33,404 bases of DNA from Bryobacterales bacterium (GTDB lineage Bacteria > Acidobacteriota > Terriglobia > Bryobacterales > Bryobacteraceae), in assembly GCA_003142185.1 (NCBI GenBank), contig PLOR01000074.1, positions 1 to 33,404 of the forward strand, written 5' to 3'. The notes beneath the pieces were generated by a model, which did no database searches, was not told the origin of the DNA, and saw only the letters and a list, made by a program, of their open reading frames with translations. Below, piece by piece: positions 6,707 through 15,137 of this stretch (its first letter is position 1; every line of letters begins with the position of its first letter). The position numbers were made by a program, and so were the translations under genes.

Positions 6707-9700
6707 TGACCCTCGAAAGAACCTTCCGGTTCGGGAAGTTGATCGCCATCCCGCGCGATCCAGACATAAAATGTAGGCAACAGAATGATGCTCAGTAGCA
6801 GGTCGGAAATCAGGCCGCCTACGATCACGATCGCGAAAGGCCGCTGCGAATCGGATCCGATGCCGTGCGACAACGCCGCCGGCAGGAGCCCAAGAGTCGC
6901 CACCAGCATAGTCATCATGATGGGACGAAGCCTGAGGACCGCACCATCGACGGCGGCATCCTCGATCGAGTGCCCTCTGGCCCTGAGCTGGTTGATGTAC
7001 TCGAGCATGATGACGCCCGTTTGCACCGATACGCCAAACAGCGCCAACATGCCGACGCCCGACGACACGCTGAGGTAAGTTCCGGTAATCACGAGAGCCA
7101 GCAAACCGCCGATACGAGCCATGCCGACGTTCAACAGAATGAGCAGCGCCCATTTGTAAGAGCGAAACATGGTGTAGAGAATAATGAAGATGACAAGGAT
7201 CGTAAGCGGGACTATGACCGCCAGCCGCGCCTCGGCGCGCTTTTCGCTCTCGTATTCGCCCGACCAGCCTACGCTATAGCCCGGCGGCATCTTCACCTTT
7301 TGACTAATAAGTTTGATCGCTTCTTCGACCGTGGTCCCCAGGTCCCGGCCTCTCACGTTGAAAGTTACTGCCACATAGCGGCTGTTGCCTTCCCGGTAGA
7401 TGTCATACGCCCCATCCTTGACTTCTACGTGAGTCAACTGGGCCAGCGACACCCGCTCTCCGGAGGGGGAAAGCAGGCGAACTTTTTCGATGGCCTGCTG
7501 GGTATTCCGATAGGGCTCCTGGTAGCGCACCACCACGTCGTACCGCTGCTCATTAATCAGCACTTGACTGACTGCATTTCCGCCCACGGCCGTCTGGACG
7601 GCGTCTTGTATGTCTGCCACGTTGATTCCAAAACGGGCCGCCTGCTTGCGATCGACGGTGAGATCGAGGTTCGGCTGGCCGAAATCGCGCAACAGCTTGA
7701 CATCATGCATACCCGGTATGGTCGCCATCAGGGCAGTGACCTCTTCGCCCTTCTGTTCGAGTAGCTTCAAGTCATCCCCGAAGATCTTGAGCGCCGCCGA
7801 GCCCTTGGTGCCAGTCATCGTCTCGCCGACGTTATCTTCGATCGGCTGCGAGAAGTTCCAGATCGCCCCCGGGTACTTTTCCAAGGCTTTGTTCATGGCG
7901 GCGATCAGTTCCTCTTTGTTCTTGTGAAAGACGGGGCGCCACTGGTCGTGCGGCTTCAAGTCGACAAAATACTCGGTGTTGCCGAATCCCCCGGTGTCGG
8001 TGCCGTCGTCGGGGCGGCCAACCTCCGATACGACCGTCGTGACCTCAGGGAACGAGGCGAAAACATAACGGCAGTTAGCCGTGAATTTCTCGCCCTCGTA
8101 GAGGCTGGTACTGTTCGCGAGGCTGCCGCGCGCCCAGATAGCGCCTTCATCCAGATGAGGCAGGAATTCCGCGCCGATGACGCCACCAAAGCCCAGATAG
8201 ACCGTGCCCGCCAGGGAAATAACTGCGATGCAAGCGACGAACCAGCGATGCTGAACGGCCCACCGTAACCGTCTGCGATACTGCTCCGCCAGGAAGTCCA
8301 TCACCAGGTTGCGCCGCTCGCGAACTCCGTGGCGGAAAAATGTAGCTGCCAGCACAGGAGCGATAAGAATCGAAAAGGTCATCGCACCGAGAAGCGCGAA
8401 GGCGACGGTCCAGGCCATCGGCCTGAACAGTCGGCCTTCCACGCGTTGCAGGGTGAAGATCGGCAGATAGGCGGTGATGATAATAGCGACGGCGTAGAAG
8501 ACCGGCCGCTGGACTTCATGGCAAGCCTCGCGGATGAGGTCGCCAGCCGTCTTTGGAGTCCCGGAGAGAGTCTGGTTGCGGCTGCGACTCAGATGCCGGA
8601 TGATGTTCTCCACCATGACCACCGTTCCATCCACCACCATCCCGAAATCCAGTGCGCCCAGCGAAAGAAGGTTTGCCGGAATGTGGCTCAAATCCAGCCA
8701 GATCGATGCAAACAACAGTGAGAACGGAATCGTGAGGGCGACGATGAGAGCGGCACGAGCATTGAGCAAGAACAGGAAGAGGATGACGCTGACCAAAATC
8801 ATGCCTTCGGTCAGGTTATGCATCACGGTGTGCAGCGTGAAATGAAGGAGATCGCTGCGATCCAGCATTGGCACCACCGTCACGCCAGGAGGCAGGATGC
8901 CGTGGTTGAGCTCATAGACTTTCTTGTGAATGGCATCGAGCGTTGGTTGCTCCTCGGCGCCCTTGCGTAACAACGCCATGCCCTGGATAACATCGGGCTC
9001 GTCAATGATCCTGCCGTCCTCCATGTGGTTGGCTCTGGCCATGTGACCCAACCGGATTTTGGGACCCTGGGTTACGTAGCCGATGTCCTTGATCCGCAGA
9101 GGAGTCCCGGACTTTGTGGTGAGCATGGTCTCCTCGATGTCGTGAACCGTGCTAAACAGGCCGAGCGCGCGAACGTTCATCTGCTGCATGCCCTCTTCTA
9201 CGAAGCTGCCGCCGGCATTGATGTTGTTATTGGCGAGCTGCTGCTCCACTTGGCCGATGCTCAATCCGTACGACACCAGCTTGTTCGGGTCAACGCGTAT
9301 CTGGTACTCCTTTACCGTGCCGCCAAAGTCGGAAACGTCCACCACGTTGGTGACGGATTTGAACTGCTTGAGAAGAACCCAGTCCTCCAGCGACCTCAAT
9401 TCCATCAGGTCATAGCGAGGATTTGTGCTTCTGATCGTGTACCAGTAGATCTGACCCGTGAGGCCCCAGTCCGTACCGATCTGAGGCTGGAGGTTCTGGC
9501 CGCTAGGAAGATTGACCTGGGTGAGTCTTTCCAGCACCTTCTGACGGTTCCAATCGTTGACGGAACTGTCGTCGAAGATCATGATTACGAACGACAGGCC
9601 AAAAATGGATTCGGAGCGCAGAAAGGTCATGTGCGGCATTCCGGCCATTTGGATCTCGATCGGAATCGTCACTTGCTGTTCCACTTCCTCGGCGGAACGG

Positions 9701-9864
9701 CCCGCCCACTGGGTAATCACCGTCACATAGTTGTCGCCGATATCGGGGTAGGCTTCCACGGGCAGATCGTGGAACGAGATGGCCCCCCATCCGAGCAGCA
9801 AGACGGCAATCGCCAACACCACAAACTTGTTGTTGAGCGCGAAGTCTACAAGAGCGCGAATCAT
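6703..9864 (-). CDS. Heavy-metal-type RND efflux pump (CzcA/CusA family)
   Basis: A 1053-residue inner-membrane proton antiporter, full length for the family. The N-terminal helix (ALNNKFVVLAIAVLLLGWGAISFHDLPVEAYPDI) is standard for HME-RND pumps. The fourth membrane segment carries GALDFGMVVDGTVVMVEN, with Asp406, Asp412 and Glu419 in the positions of the CzcA proton-relay acids. Two large periplasmic loops and a second half ending in LLSIILLPTFYVWIARDGDQ are present. In CzcA and CusA such pumps expel divalent or monovalent metal ions from periplasm or cytoplasm to the outside. The ion is not evident: no Met-rich CusA-type entry was noticed, which slightly favours Co/Zn/Cd/Ni, but this is weak. 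It is second in the operon, 67 bases after the adaptor gene. Confidence 0.93.
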   Translation of the reverse strand: MIRALVDFALNNKFVVLAIAVLLLGWGAISFHDLPVEAYPDIGDNYVTVITQWAGRSAEEVEQQVTIPIEIQMAGMPHMTFLRSESIFGLSFVIMIFDDSSVNDWNRQKVLERLTQVNLPSGQNLQPQIGTDWGLTGQIYWYTIRSTNPRYDLMELRSLEDWVLLKQFKSVTNVVDVSDFGGTVKEYQIRVDPNKLVSYGLSIGQVEQQLANNNINAGGSFVEEGMQQMNVRALGLFSTVHDIEETMLTTKSGTPLRIKDIGYVTQGPKIRLGHMARANHMEDGRIIDEPDVIQGMALLRKGAEEQPTLDAIHKKVYELNHGILPPGVTVVPMLDRSDLLHFTLHTVMHNLTEGMILVSVILFLFLLNARAALIVALTIPFSLLFASIWLDLSHIPANLLSLGALDFGMVVDGTVVMVENIIRHLSRSRNQTLSGTPKTAGDLIREACHEVQRPVFYAVAIIITAYLPIFTLQRVEGRLFRPMAWTVAFALLGAMTFSILIAPVLAATFFRHGVRERRNLVMDFLAEQYRRRLRWAVQHRWFVACIAVISLAGTVYLGFGGVIGAEFLPHLDEGAIWARGSLANSTSLYEGEKFTANCRYVFASFPEVTTVVSEVGRPDDGTDTGGFGNTEYFVDLKPHDQWRPVFHKNKEELIAAMNKALEKYPGAIWNFSQPIEDNVGETMTGTKGSAALKIFGDDLKLLEQKGEEVTALMATIPGMHDVKLLRDFGQPNLDLTVDRKQAARFGINVADIQDAVQTAVGGNAVSQVLINEQRYDVVVRYQEPYRNTQQAIEKVRLLSPSGERVSLAQLTHVEVKDGAYDIYREGNSRYVAVTFNVRGRDLGTTVEEAIKLISQKVKMPPGYSVGWSGEYESEKRAEARLAVIVPLTILVIFIILYTMFRSYKWALLILLNVGMARIGGLLALVITGTYLSVSSGVGMLALFGVSVQTGVIMLEYINQLRARGHSIEDAAVDGAVLRLRPIMMTMLVATLGLLPAALSHGIGSDSQRPFAIVIVGGLISDLLLSIILLPTFYVWIARDGDQLPEPEGSFEGQ

Positions 9865-9931
9865 TTCCTGTTCCCTGTTCTATGGCTGCTGTGCTGGCAC
9901 TCTCCCCGGAGCCCGAGCATCCCAGTTACAA

Positions 9932-11077
9932 TCACTGAGCGAGCACGTGATCCAGAACCAATGCGTTCGTGACCACCTGTTGGCCTGGCTCCAGCCCCGA
10001 TTTGATCTCTTGCAAGTCCGTGTGGTCCTGCAAGACGTCTCCGCTGACGACTTCCACCCGGCGAAATTTCTTTTCCGGCGCTGGAACGTAGACGAACTCC
10101 CGATCGTGCATGTGCAAGATTGCGGATGCCGGCACAATGGTGTGCATTTCCCTGGTTTGCCCGCGGAAGGTAGCCGTTACGAACATGCCCAGCCGCATGA
10201 TTCCGGGATTCTGCACTTCTATTCGAACCTTGCCTGTGCGCAGGTTGGGATCGAGAATCGGTAGAATGTTACTCACCCGTCCCCTGAACGTGCGATCGGG
10301 ATATGCATTCAGTTTGATCTCGGCCGTGTCGCCGATCCGGACAGAGGCCAGGTCATTCTCGTACACGTCACAGACAATCCAAGTTGACGAAAGATCCGAG
10401 ATCGTGAACGGGGACGGCGTGCTGTACGCCTGCACGAGAGACCCCGCCGTAACTTCCTGATCGGTGATTGTCCCCGAGACCGGCGCGAAGATATCCACCG
10501 TGAAGTTCATCTTGTCGGGATCGTTACCGAGCAGCCGCAAGTGCTCCGCCGCCGTGTCCACGGCTACCTTGGCCTTGTCTTCAGTGTCTTGTGCGACCTG
10601 AAGGTCGTTCAACGCGAAAGCACCGTGCTCGTAAAGATCCTTGGTGCGCTCCAATTGGGCGCGCGCGAGGGTTTCATCCGCGACAGCCATTTTGTAATTC
10701 GAATAACCGCCCGACACGTCGTCGCTTCGAATCGTCATCAATAACTGGCCCTTTTGCACGGTGTCGCCCAGGCGCGTCCGGATAACCATGACACGTCCCG
10801 AGGCGAGAGAAACGACCGGAACGTTGCGGGAAACGTCGGGGGTAACCGTTCCCGTGACGACCAATTCCGACGCAGTGGGATGCTCGGCCGCCGCGGCCAG
10901 TGGAAACTGCTCCGGATGATCCACCGTGAAGAGAGCGGCGTCCGCGAACGGAACAACTTTGGCGGGTGGCGGCGCGCCGTCCGCCGTGTCGCCCTTGACG
11001 CTGCTGCAAGCCTGCAATAGCAGCAAGACTGGGATCGAGACCACCAGAAGACCAGTTTCAACGGTTTTCAGTTTCAT
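9932..11077 (-). CDS. Efflux RND periplasmic adaptor lipoprotein (CzcB family)
   Basis: A 381-residue membrane-fusion protein, first gene of the efflux operon. The ATG opening MKLKTVETG has GGAG seven bases upstream; longer frames to 11182 lack such a site. The signal ends in a lipobox (LLLLQAC, Cys near residue 22), so it is probably a lipoprotein. The order is a front half-motif (VTGTVTPDVSRNVPVVSLASGRVMVIRTRLGDTVQKGQLLM, a lipoyl half), a hairpin (ADETLARAQLERTKDLYEHGAFALNDLQVAQ), a second lipoyl half (FAPVSGTITDQEVTAGSLV) and a beta-barrel (IKLNAYPDRTFRGRVSNILPILDPNLRTGKVRIEVQN). It links the pump to the outer-membrane factor. No His-rich metal-binding extension is seen. Confidence 0.9.
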   Translation of the reverse strand: MKLKTVETGLLVVSIPVLLLLQACSSVKGDTADGAPPPAKVVPFADAALFTVDHPEQFPLAAAAEHPTASELVVTGTVTPDVSRNVPVVSLASGRVMVIRTRLGDTVQKGQLLMTIRSDDVSGGYSNYKMAVADETLARAQLERTKDLYEHGAFALNDLQVAQDTEDKAKVAVDTAAEHLRLLGNDPDKMNFTVDIFAPVSGTITDQEVTAGSLVQAYSTPSPFTISDLSSTWIVCDVYENDLASVRIGDTAEIKLNAYPDRTFRGRVSNILPILDPNLRTGKVRIEVQNPGIMRLGMFVTATFRGQTREMHTIVPASAILHMHDREFVYVPAPEKKFRRVEVVSGDVLQDHTDLQEIKSGLEPGQQVVTNALVLDHVLAQ

Positions 11078-11419
11078 TAGAAAGCTCCATTCTGCCGGAG
11101 GCGCGTCTTTCCGGGCTGGCCATGGTCCAAAGCCGTGCGAACACTCGTGCAGTCCACCTGTAAAGAATAGGACAGGTGACATAAGGAAGGCATGAGGAAC
11201 AGAGACGAAAAACCCTATACGTCCTATACAAGGTGTTTATGGTGAGATGCGGCATACCGATACATACATCGGGAGCCAGCGCCAACACTTAGACTTGACT
11301 TGCGGTAAACCACGGGTTCGCTAACGGCGCGTTGTTTTATAAGTATGCTGAGAGTGTTGCGTCAGAGCATCGAAATACGGGCCTTGGGTTGCACGTTCGA
11401 GGCAGTCTGCGTGGCTGCG
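11078..11419. other. Intergenic region upstream of the efflux operon
   Basis: 342 bases with no supportable gene; a 76-codon minus frame ending at 11058 has no start signal or recognisable product. The stretch holds the operator-like repeats at 11214-11229 and 11257-11272 and is the likely promoter of the efflux operon. Confidence 0.5.
11214..11272 (-). promoter_or_regulatory. Candidate operator region of the efflux operon
   Basis: CCTATAC is repeated at 11214-11220 and 11223-11229 (9-base period). A near-palindrome, CCGATACATACATCGG, lies at 11257-11272 with perfect 5-base arms (CCGAT/ATCGG). Both lie 135-195 bases before the adaptor start. Metal-efflux operons are usually controlled by MerR-, ArsR- or two-component regulators, but no regulator gene adjoins and no clear -35/-10 pair can be fixed here. 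Confidence 0.3.
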
Positions 11420-11872
11420 TTATTGGCTAGTCTCGTCTCCAGGCCCCCGTTTGCTCACCGGCGGGTAGCTTGGAGCGACGTAGGTCTCGGCAAAGGACTC
11501 GTCTGGCGAGGTCGCCGGCCAGCCGACCATGACCAGGAACACGTCAAGCACAAATAGGGCGATGGCAATGTCATTAAAGAGAACCGCCTGGCGTAGGTCC
11601 GGCCAGAGTTGATTGGCCGCCCAGAACGCAAAGGCGACCGCGAGCATGGTGGCTTTCACCAACTCCCGGAACGGAGGCCGGTGTACAATCTGATAGACGA
11701 AATAGGCAAATGCAATCATCGCCAGCGGAAACGCGGCGAGAACATCATGAGCTCTAGCGGGAAAGTACCCCGGGAGGACATCCCATGCAAAGAGCACTCC
11801 GATGGCCACAAGGGCGAAGCCCCCGAGGATGACCGGCACCGCCCGGTGGACGCGATCAAGGCGAATGTACAT
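11420..11872 (-). CDS. Four-helix integral membrane protein, unknown family
   Basis: A 150-residue protein with four hydrophobic segments: AVPVILGGFALVAIGVLFAW, VLAAFPLAMIAFAYFVYQIV, ATMLAVAFAFWAANQLW and NDIAIALFVLDVFLVMVGW. A hydrophilic C-terminal tail follows (TSPDESFAETYVAPSYPPVSKRG), probably cytosolic. No catalytic motif or named family was recognised. It stands between the efflux operon and the first two-component pair, same strand, with a 231-base gap upstream. The regular membrane pattern and normal codon use make it a real gene. Confidence 0.6.
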   Translation of the reverse strand: MYIRLDRVHRAVPVILGGFALVAIGVLFAWDVLPGYFPARAHDVLAAFPLAMIAFAYFVYQIVHRPPFRELVKATMLAVAFAFWAANQLWPDLRQAVLFNDIAIALFVLDVFLVMVGWPATSPDESFAETYVAPSYPPVSKRGPGDETSQ

Positions 11873-12103
11873 AGAGCAAGCCTAAGGCGAAGCGATGCTC
11901 ATTTCCCGCGTCGAGTTTGAAAACCTCGTCGAGTGTTTGGATGAGCTACGTCGTGAACCGTCCGCCATTATACATGACCAACTGTGCCCTGCTGAATGGG
12001 ATAGCCGCTCCGGGTCCTGCTGCGCGATGGTATGCAAAGCTGGCCACATGGCCCTTGCCGTTATCCTAACCAACTCACCCGCGAAGTCCTCTGGGGGCCA
12101 TAA

Positions 12104-12805
12104 CTAAGAGGGCTCTCGAAAACGATAACCAAAGTAAGGCTCGGTGAGCAGATACTCGGGAGATGACGGATCATCTTCCAGCTTTTTGCGGAGTTGGTGC
12201 ACGAATGTGCGCAGGTACTCCAATTCCTGCCCGTACTCGGCGCCCCAGACCGCTTGCAGAAGTTTCGCATGGGCCAAAGGCAACCCTGGGCGGTTCATCA
12301 GGTATTGCAGCAAATCGAACTCTTTCGGCGTCAGGCGGAGAACCGAACCGGCTTTGCGCACGGTCCGGTGTGCGGGGTCAAGCTCAATATCACCGATCGT
12401 GATGGGTGCACCCGGATCGGGCTCAGTCGTCGTGGAGCGGCGGACCGCGGAGCGCAGGCGGGCCGCCAGTTCCGGGATGGAGAAGGGTTTCGTAATATAG
12501 TCATCGGCCCCGGCGTCGAGCGCCTCGATCTTGTCCGCTTCCCTATCCCGCACCGTCAGCATCAGGATCTGCAGCCGCGGGTCTTTGCGCCGCATCTCGC
12601 GGCACGTCGCAATTCCGCCGGCACCCGGCATATTGACGTCTAATAGAATCGCATGGAACTGATGCGTTTCAACCTGCTTGAGAGCCTGCTCCCCATTGGA
12701 AGACTCGGCAACTTCGAAGCCGAGCGCGTCCAATGTCCGCCGCAGCACCCGGCGCAGATCGGGGTCGTCGTCGGTAACCAGAATGTTTCCGTTGAGAGCA
12801 GGCAT
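12104..12805 (-). CDS. KdpE-like response regulator 1 (OmpR/PhoB family)
   Basis: A 233-residue regulator. The receiver domain has its acidic pocket (VTDDDP, residues 12-14), phospho-acceptor Asp56 (HAILLDVNMPG), Thr84 (LMLTVRD) and Lys106 (YITKPF), all intact. The winged-helix DNA-binding domain follows (RLTPKEFDLLQYLMNRPGLPLAHAKLLQAVWGAEYGQELEYLRTFVHQLRKKLEDDP), with the KdpE-type pattern around the recognition helix. It lies nine bases after the stop of kinase 1, so the two form an operon read from the promoter at 14359-14327. The product is probably phosphorylated by that kinase and may bind the shared box. Confidence 0.9.
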   Translation of the reverse strand: MPALNGNILVTDDDPDLRRVLRRTLDALGFEVAESSNGEQALKQVETHQFHAILLDVNMPGAGGIATCREMRRKDPRLQILMLTVRDREADKIEALDAGADDYITKPFSIPELAARLRSAVRRSTTTEPDPGAPITIGDIELDPAHRTVRKAGSVLRLTPKEFDLLQYLMNRPGLPLAHAKLLQAVWGAEYGQELEYLRTFVHQLRKKLEDDPSSPEYLLTEPYFGYRFREPS

Positions 12806-12814
12806 AGTCGTAAC

Positions 12815-14290
12815 TCAGTGCGCGTGGGCTGCCGGAAGAGCCAGAGAGAAAGATGTCCCATAGCTCGCTTCGCCTTCTGCCCAGACGCTCCCGCGGTGAG
12901 CCTCCACAATCTTCTTTACAATCGAAAGTCCCAGACCCGTACCGGCGGGGAGGTGATGGGTCTCCGGCGCCCGATAAAATCGCTCAAAGACCCGTTCGCG
13001 ATCCCTTGGCGATACCACGATTCCTTTGCTTCTCACTGTCAGGATCACTTCGGAGTTCCTGGCCGCAAACTGGATGTCGATCGGCGATCCTGGTTCGGAA
13101 TACTTGACCGCGTTATCGACGAGCTGCGCGATCGCGGTTAGGATCAATTCCTGGTCCGCCAGCACGGGGACTTCCTGGCTTGGGCCGGAGACGCGGAATC
13201 GCTCCCGATCCATCGGCGACTCGAGTTTTCGCAGGACGACGCCCACCAGGCTGGAGAAGAGCAGCGGTTCCCGCTGTGGTTTGAACTCCGTGTTGTCCAG
13301 CATCGCGGCCCTTAGCAGGCGCGAGGCGAGGTGATCGAGCTTTTTCGCTTGTTGGTCGATCGTCGTGACAAGCTCCGTCTGCAGGTCCGAGAGGCCACCG
13401 ACAGCGAGCAGGCCGGAGCTGGCGGTCCGGGCCACCGCCAGGGGCGTCTTGAATTCGTGTGCCAGTGCGTCGAGAACAGCGGTGCGCAGTTGTTCGGTTT
13501 GACGGGCGGCCTGGGCGCGGTACTCTCTCTGCAGCGTTCGGGCGCGCTCGAGCGCAATTCCGCCCAGCGACGCGAGCGCCGTAGCCGCCAGCTTCGTCAT
13601 TTCCGTATCGATCAACGCCAGGCCGCCCACGGGCCGCACACCCAGGCGGACCACGCAATACCAGCTTCGTGTCTCCGGATCGAAAGTGTCGGTGCCTCGA
13701 AAGTACGCGTCCCGAGTTTGCTGCTCGGCCGCCGACAAGCTCTCGCCGCTCTGATATGTCGCGGCCGATTGAGCGTCGAACAGTTGAACCGCGCGCAGAT
13801 CGAAGATGTCGCGAATCAAGGACGGGATCAGCTTGCCAGGCTCGCCCGAACTATCCAGCAGCAGTATCCGCCGCGAGGTTTCGTAAAGCCGCTCCATGTC
13901 GCGCCGGCCCGCGACGGCCTCCTGGGCCCGCAGTTGGACCCTCTGCGAAAGCCGGCTGATCACTAGCGCCGTGAACTCAAACGCACCCAGCGCCACCCAG
14001 TTTGCCGGGCTGTTGGCGAAGCTGAATATCGGTGGAACAAAGTAATAGTTGAGGCAGGCAGCCGCCGCAACAGAAATCACGGTCGCCTGCCAAAAGCCGC
14101 CATAGAGCGCAGCCAACACTACGAAGACAAGATAGAGAAATCCCGTGAACGCGAAAGTCTGCCCGAGGCGAAACGAAACCCAGGTGCACACCGCAACCCC
14201 GCCCAGAGCCAGGCAACCCGGCAGCGTGGGCATAAGCGTTCTCTTTAGCTTTTGAGCCGCGCCGCCGCACGCCAGATTTGCCGCGCCCAT
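12815..14290 (-). CDS. KdpD-like sensor histidine kinase 1 (DUF4118-HisKA-HATPase)
   Basis: A 491-residue inner-membrane kinase from the ATG opening MGAANLACGG (GGAG nine bases upstream); MPTLPGC at 14233 is the alternative start. The frame runs on to 14365 but would then cover the promoter box. The order is four membrane helices of the DUF4118 type (LALGGVAVCTWVSFRLG to SPANWVALGAFEFTALVISRL), a GAF-like region, an H-box with His278 (LDALAHEFKTPLAV), N-box (AQLVDNAVKYSEPG) and G2 box (GTGLGLSIVKKIVEAH). Compared with KdpD it lacks the N-terminal KdpD/Usp-like cytosolic part. The G1 box reads VRSKGIVVSP, where D-x-G-x-G is expected, so the adenine-contacting Asp is missing. The signal sensed is unknown. 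Confidence 0.88.
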   Translation of the reverse strand: MGAANLACGGAAQKLKRTLMPTLPGCLALGGVAVCTWVSFRLGQTFAFTGFLYLVFVVLAALYGGFWQATVISVAAAACLNYYFVPPIFSFANSPANWVALGAFEFTALVISRLSQRVQLRAQEAVAGRRDMERLYETSRRILLLDSSGEPGKLIPSLIRDIFDLRAVQLFDAQSAATYQSGESLSAAEQQTRDAYFRGTDTFDPETRSWYCVVRLGVRPVGGLALIDTEMTKLAATALASLGGIALERARTLQREYRAQAARQTEQLRTAVLDALAHEFKTPLAVARTASSGLLAVGGLSDLQTELVTTIDQQAKKLDHLASRLLRAAMLDNTEFKPQREPLLFSSLVGVVLRKLESPMDRERFRVSGPSQEVPVLADQELILTAIAQLVDNAVKYSEPGSPIDIQFAARNSEVILTVRSKGIVVSPRDRERVFERFYRAPETHHLPAGTGLGLSIVKKIVEAHRGSVWAEGEASYGTSFSLALPAAHAH

Positions 14291-14326
14291 CCTCGGCCAC
14301 TCCAATGGCCTGAGAGTACCTTCCGA

Positions 14327-14359
14327 GTTATACGGCGCGGCGAGTGAAAAAGGCATAAA
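14327..14359 (-). promoter_or_regulatory. Kinase-1 promoter: KdpE-like box, 11-base gap, -10 TATAAC
   Basis: On the minus strand TTTATGCCTTTTTCAC (14359-14344) is followed by 11 bases and TATAAC (14332-14327). The box covers the place where a -35 hexamer would be, as in PhoB/KdpE-activated promoters. A start near 14320 would leave a leader of about 30 bases before the ATG at 14290. Confidence 0.65.
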
Positions 14360-14390
14360 AACCAAAGTCTGGGCGCGGCAGCGCCGAACG

Positions 14391-15119
14391 TCAAAGTTCT
14401 AGCTTGCCCATAAACTCCATTTCACGCAGATCGAAGGTGTGGTTGACGACAATCCGGCCGATCTGCGCCTCGAATTGGATTTGCCGGTCTTTCTTGCTGA
14501 TTTCCGCGGACAAAGGAAACAAATAGACCACCACCACGCCGTCTTCCAAGCGGAACACCTCGGCGCTAACCGGCCTCACATCCTTTTTCGCCTCGCGCTT
14601 TAACGCGGCCAAGCCCTTCAGAGGTTTCCCCAAATCCTTGGGATCGCCCTTGAAATTGGCGTTGGGAACGCCGTAGACGGCGATGCAATACCCGTCGACG
14701 TCCAACGTGGGAGACTCGACCTCGTGCGATTTCAACTCGGCGAGCCGAACCGGGAGAGCGCTCTCCCACCGCAGTTTCAGTGTAATGGGCCGGGGAAGAG
14801 ACCGGGCGCTGCGGTCATCGCCACCGGGGCCCGTGAAGACATTCAATGAAACCTTCTCGCCGCTGCCCTTCGGGTCCACCCCCTCATTGCCGACGCCTTG
14901 GGGTTGTCCCATTTGTCCGCCTTCCCTAAGTTGGTCCTCGGTCAGCCGGCGCGTGACAGTAGCTGTAATCTCCTTCGCCCAGGGCGACGCAGCGAGGATC
15001 TGCTTAGCGTCCTCTTCGGTCCATTGGGCGGCCGGCTTACTCTTCCAGGCCGGATCCGCTGCCATGAGGCTAGCCGCGGCTACGATCAGGCTGAGCGGCG
15101 GCAGCAAGACTTTGCGCAT
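14391..15119 (-). CDS. Exported protein of unknown function, acidobacterial type
   Basis: A 242-residue protein from the ATG opening MRKVLLPPLS, which has GGAG seven bases upstream; a start four codons earlier (MESRMRK) would overlap that site. The signal peptide is RKVLLPPLSLIVAAASLMAADPAW. The front of the mature part (KSKPAAQWTEEDAKQILAASPWAKEITATVTRRL) resembles a type I recall in acidobacterial periplasmic proteins of unknown function. The C-terminal half is beta-rich (VVVVYLFPLSAEISKKDRQIQFEAQIGRIVVNHTFDLREMEFMGKLEL). It follows the porin gene by 18 bases and is probably co-transcribed with it, so it may assist or modify the porin. No catalytic motif was found. Confidence 0.7.
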   Translation of the reverse strand: MRKVLLPPLSLIVAAASLMAADPAWKSKPAAQWTEEDAKQILAASPWAKEITATVTRRLTEDQLREGGQMGQPQGVGNEGVDPKGSGEKVSLNVFTGPGGDDRSARSLPRPITLKLRWESALPVRLAELKSHEVESPTLDVDGYCIAVYGVPNANFKGDPKDLGKPLKGLAALKREAKKDVRPVSAEVFRLEDGVVVVYLFPLSAEISKKDRQIQFEAQIGRIVVNHTFDLREMEFMGKLEL

Positions 15120-15137
15120 TCGTGACTCCACGCGGCC

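Noticed and set aside
5411-7153. The long 580-codon minus frame as one protein
   Set aside because: Its first part is the wrong frame of the pump gene. Family homology begins only near 6706, where the ATGA overlap gives the true start.
11882-12107. Two short frames (63 codons minus, 70 codons plus) in the gap before regulator 1
   Set aside because: They overlap each other, have no convincing ribosome site and no recognisable composition; left as intergenic.
12815-14365. The longest start of kinase 1 at 14365
   Set aside because: It would translate through the promoter box and the -10 hexamer; the extra 25 residues are not kinase-like.
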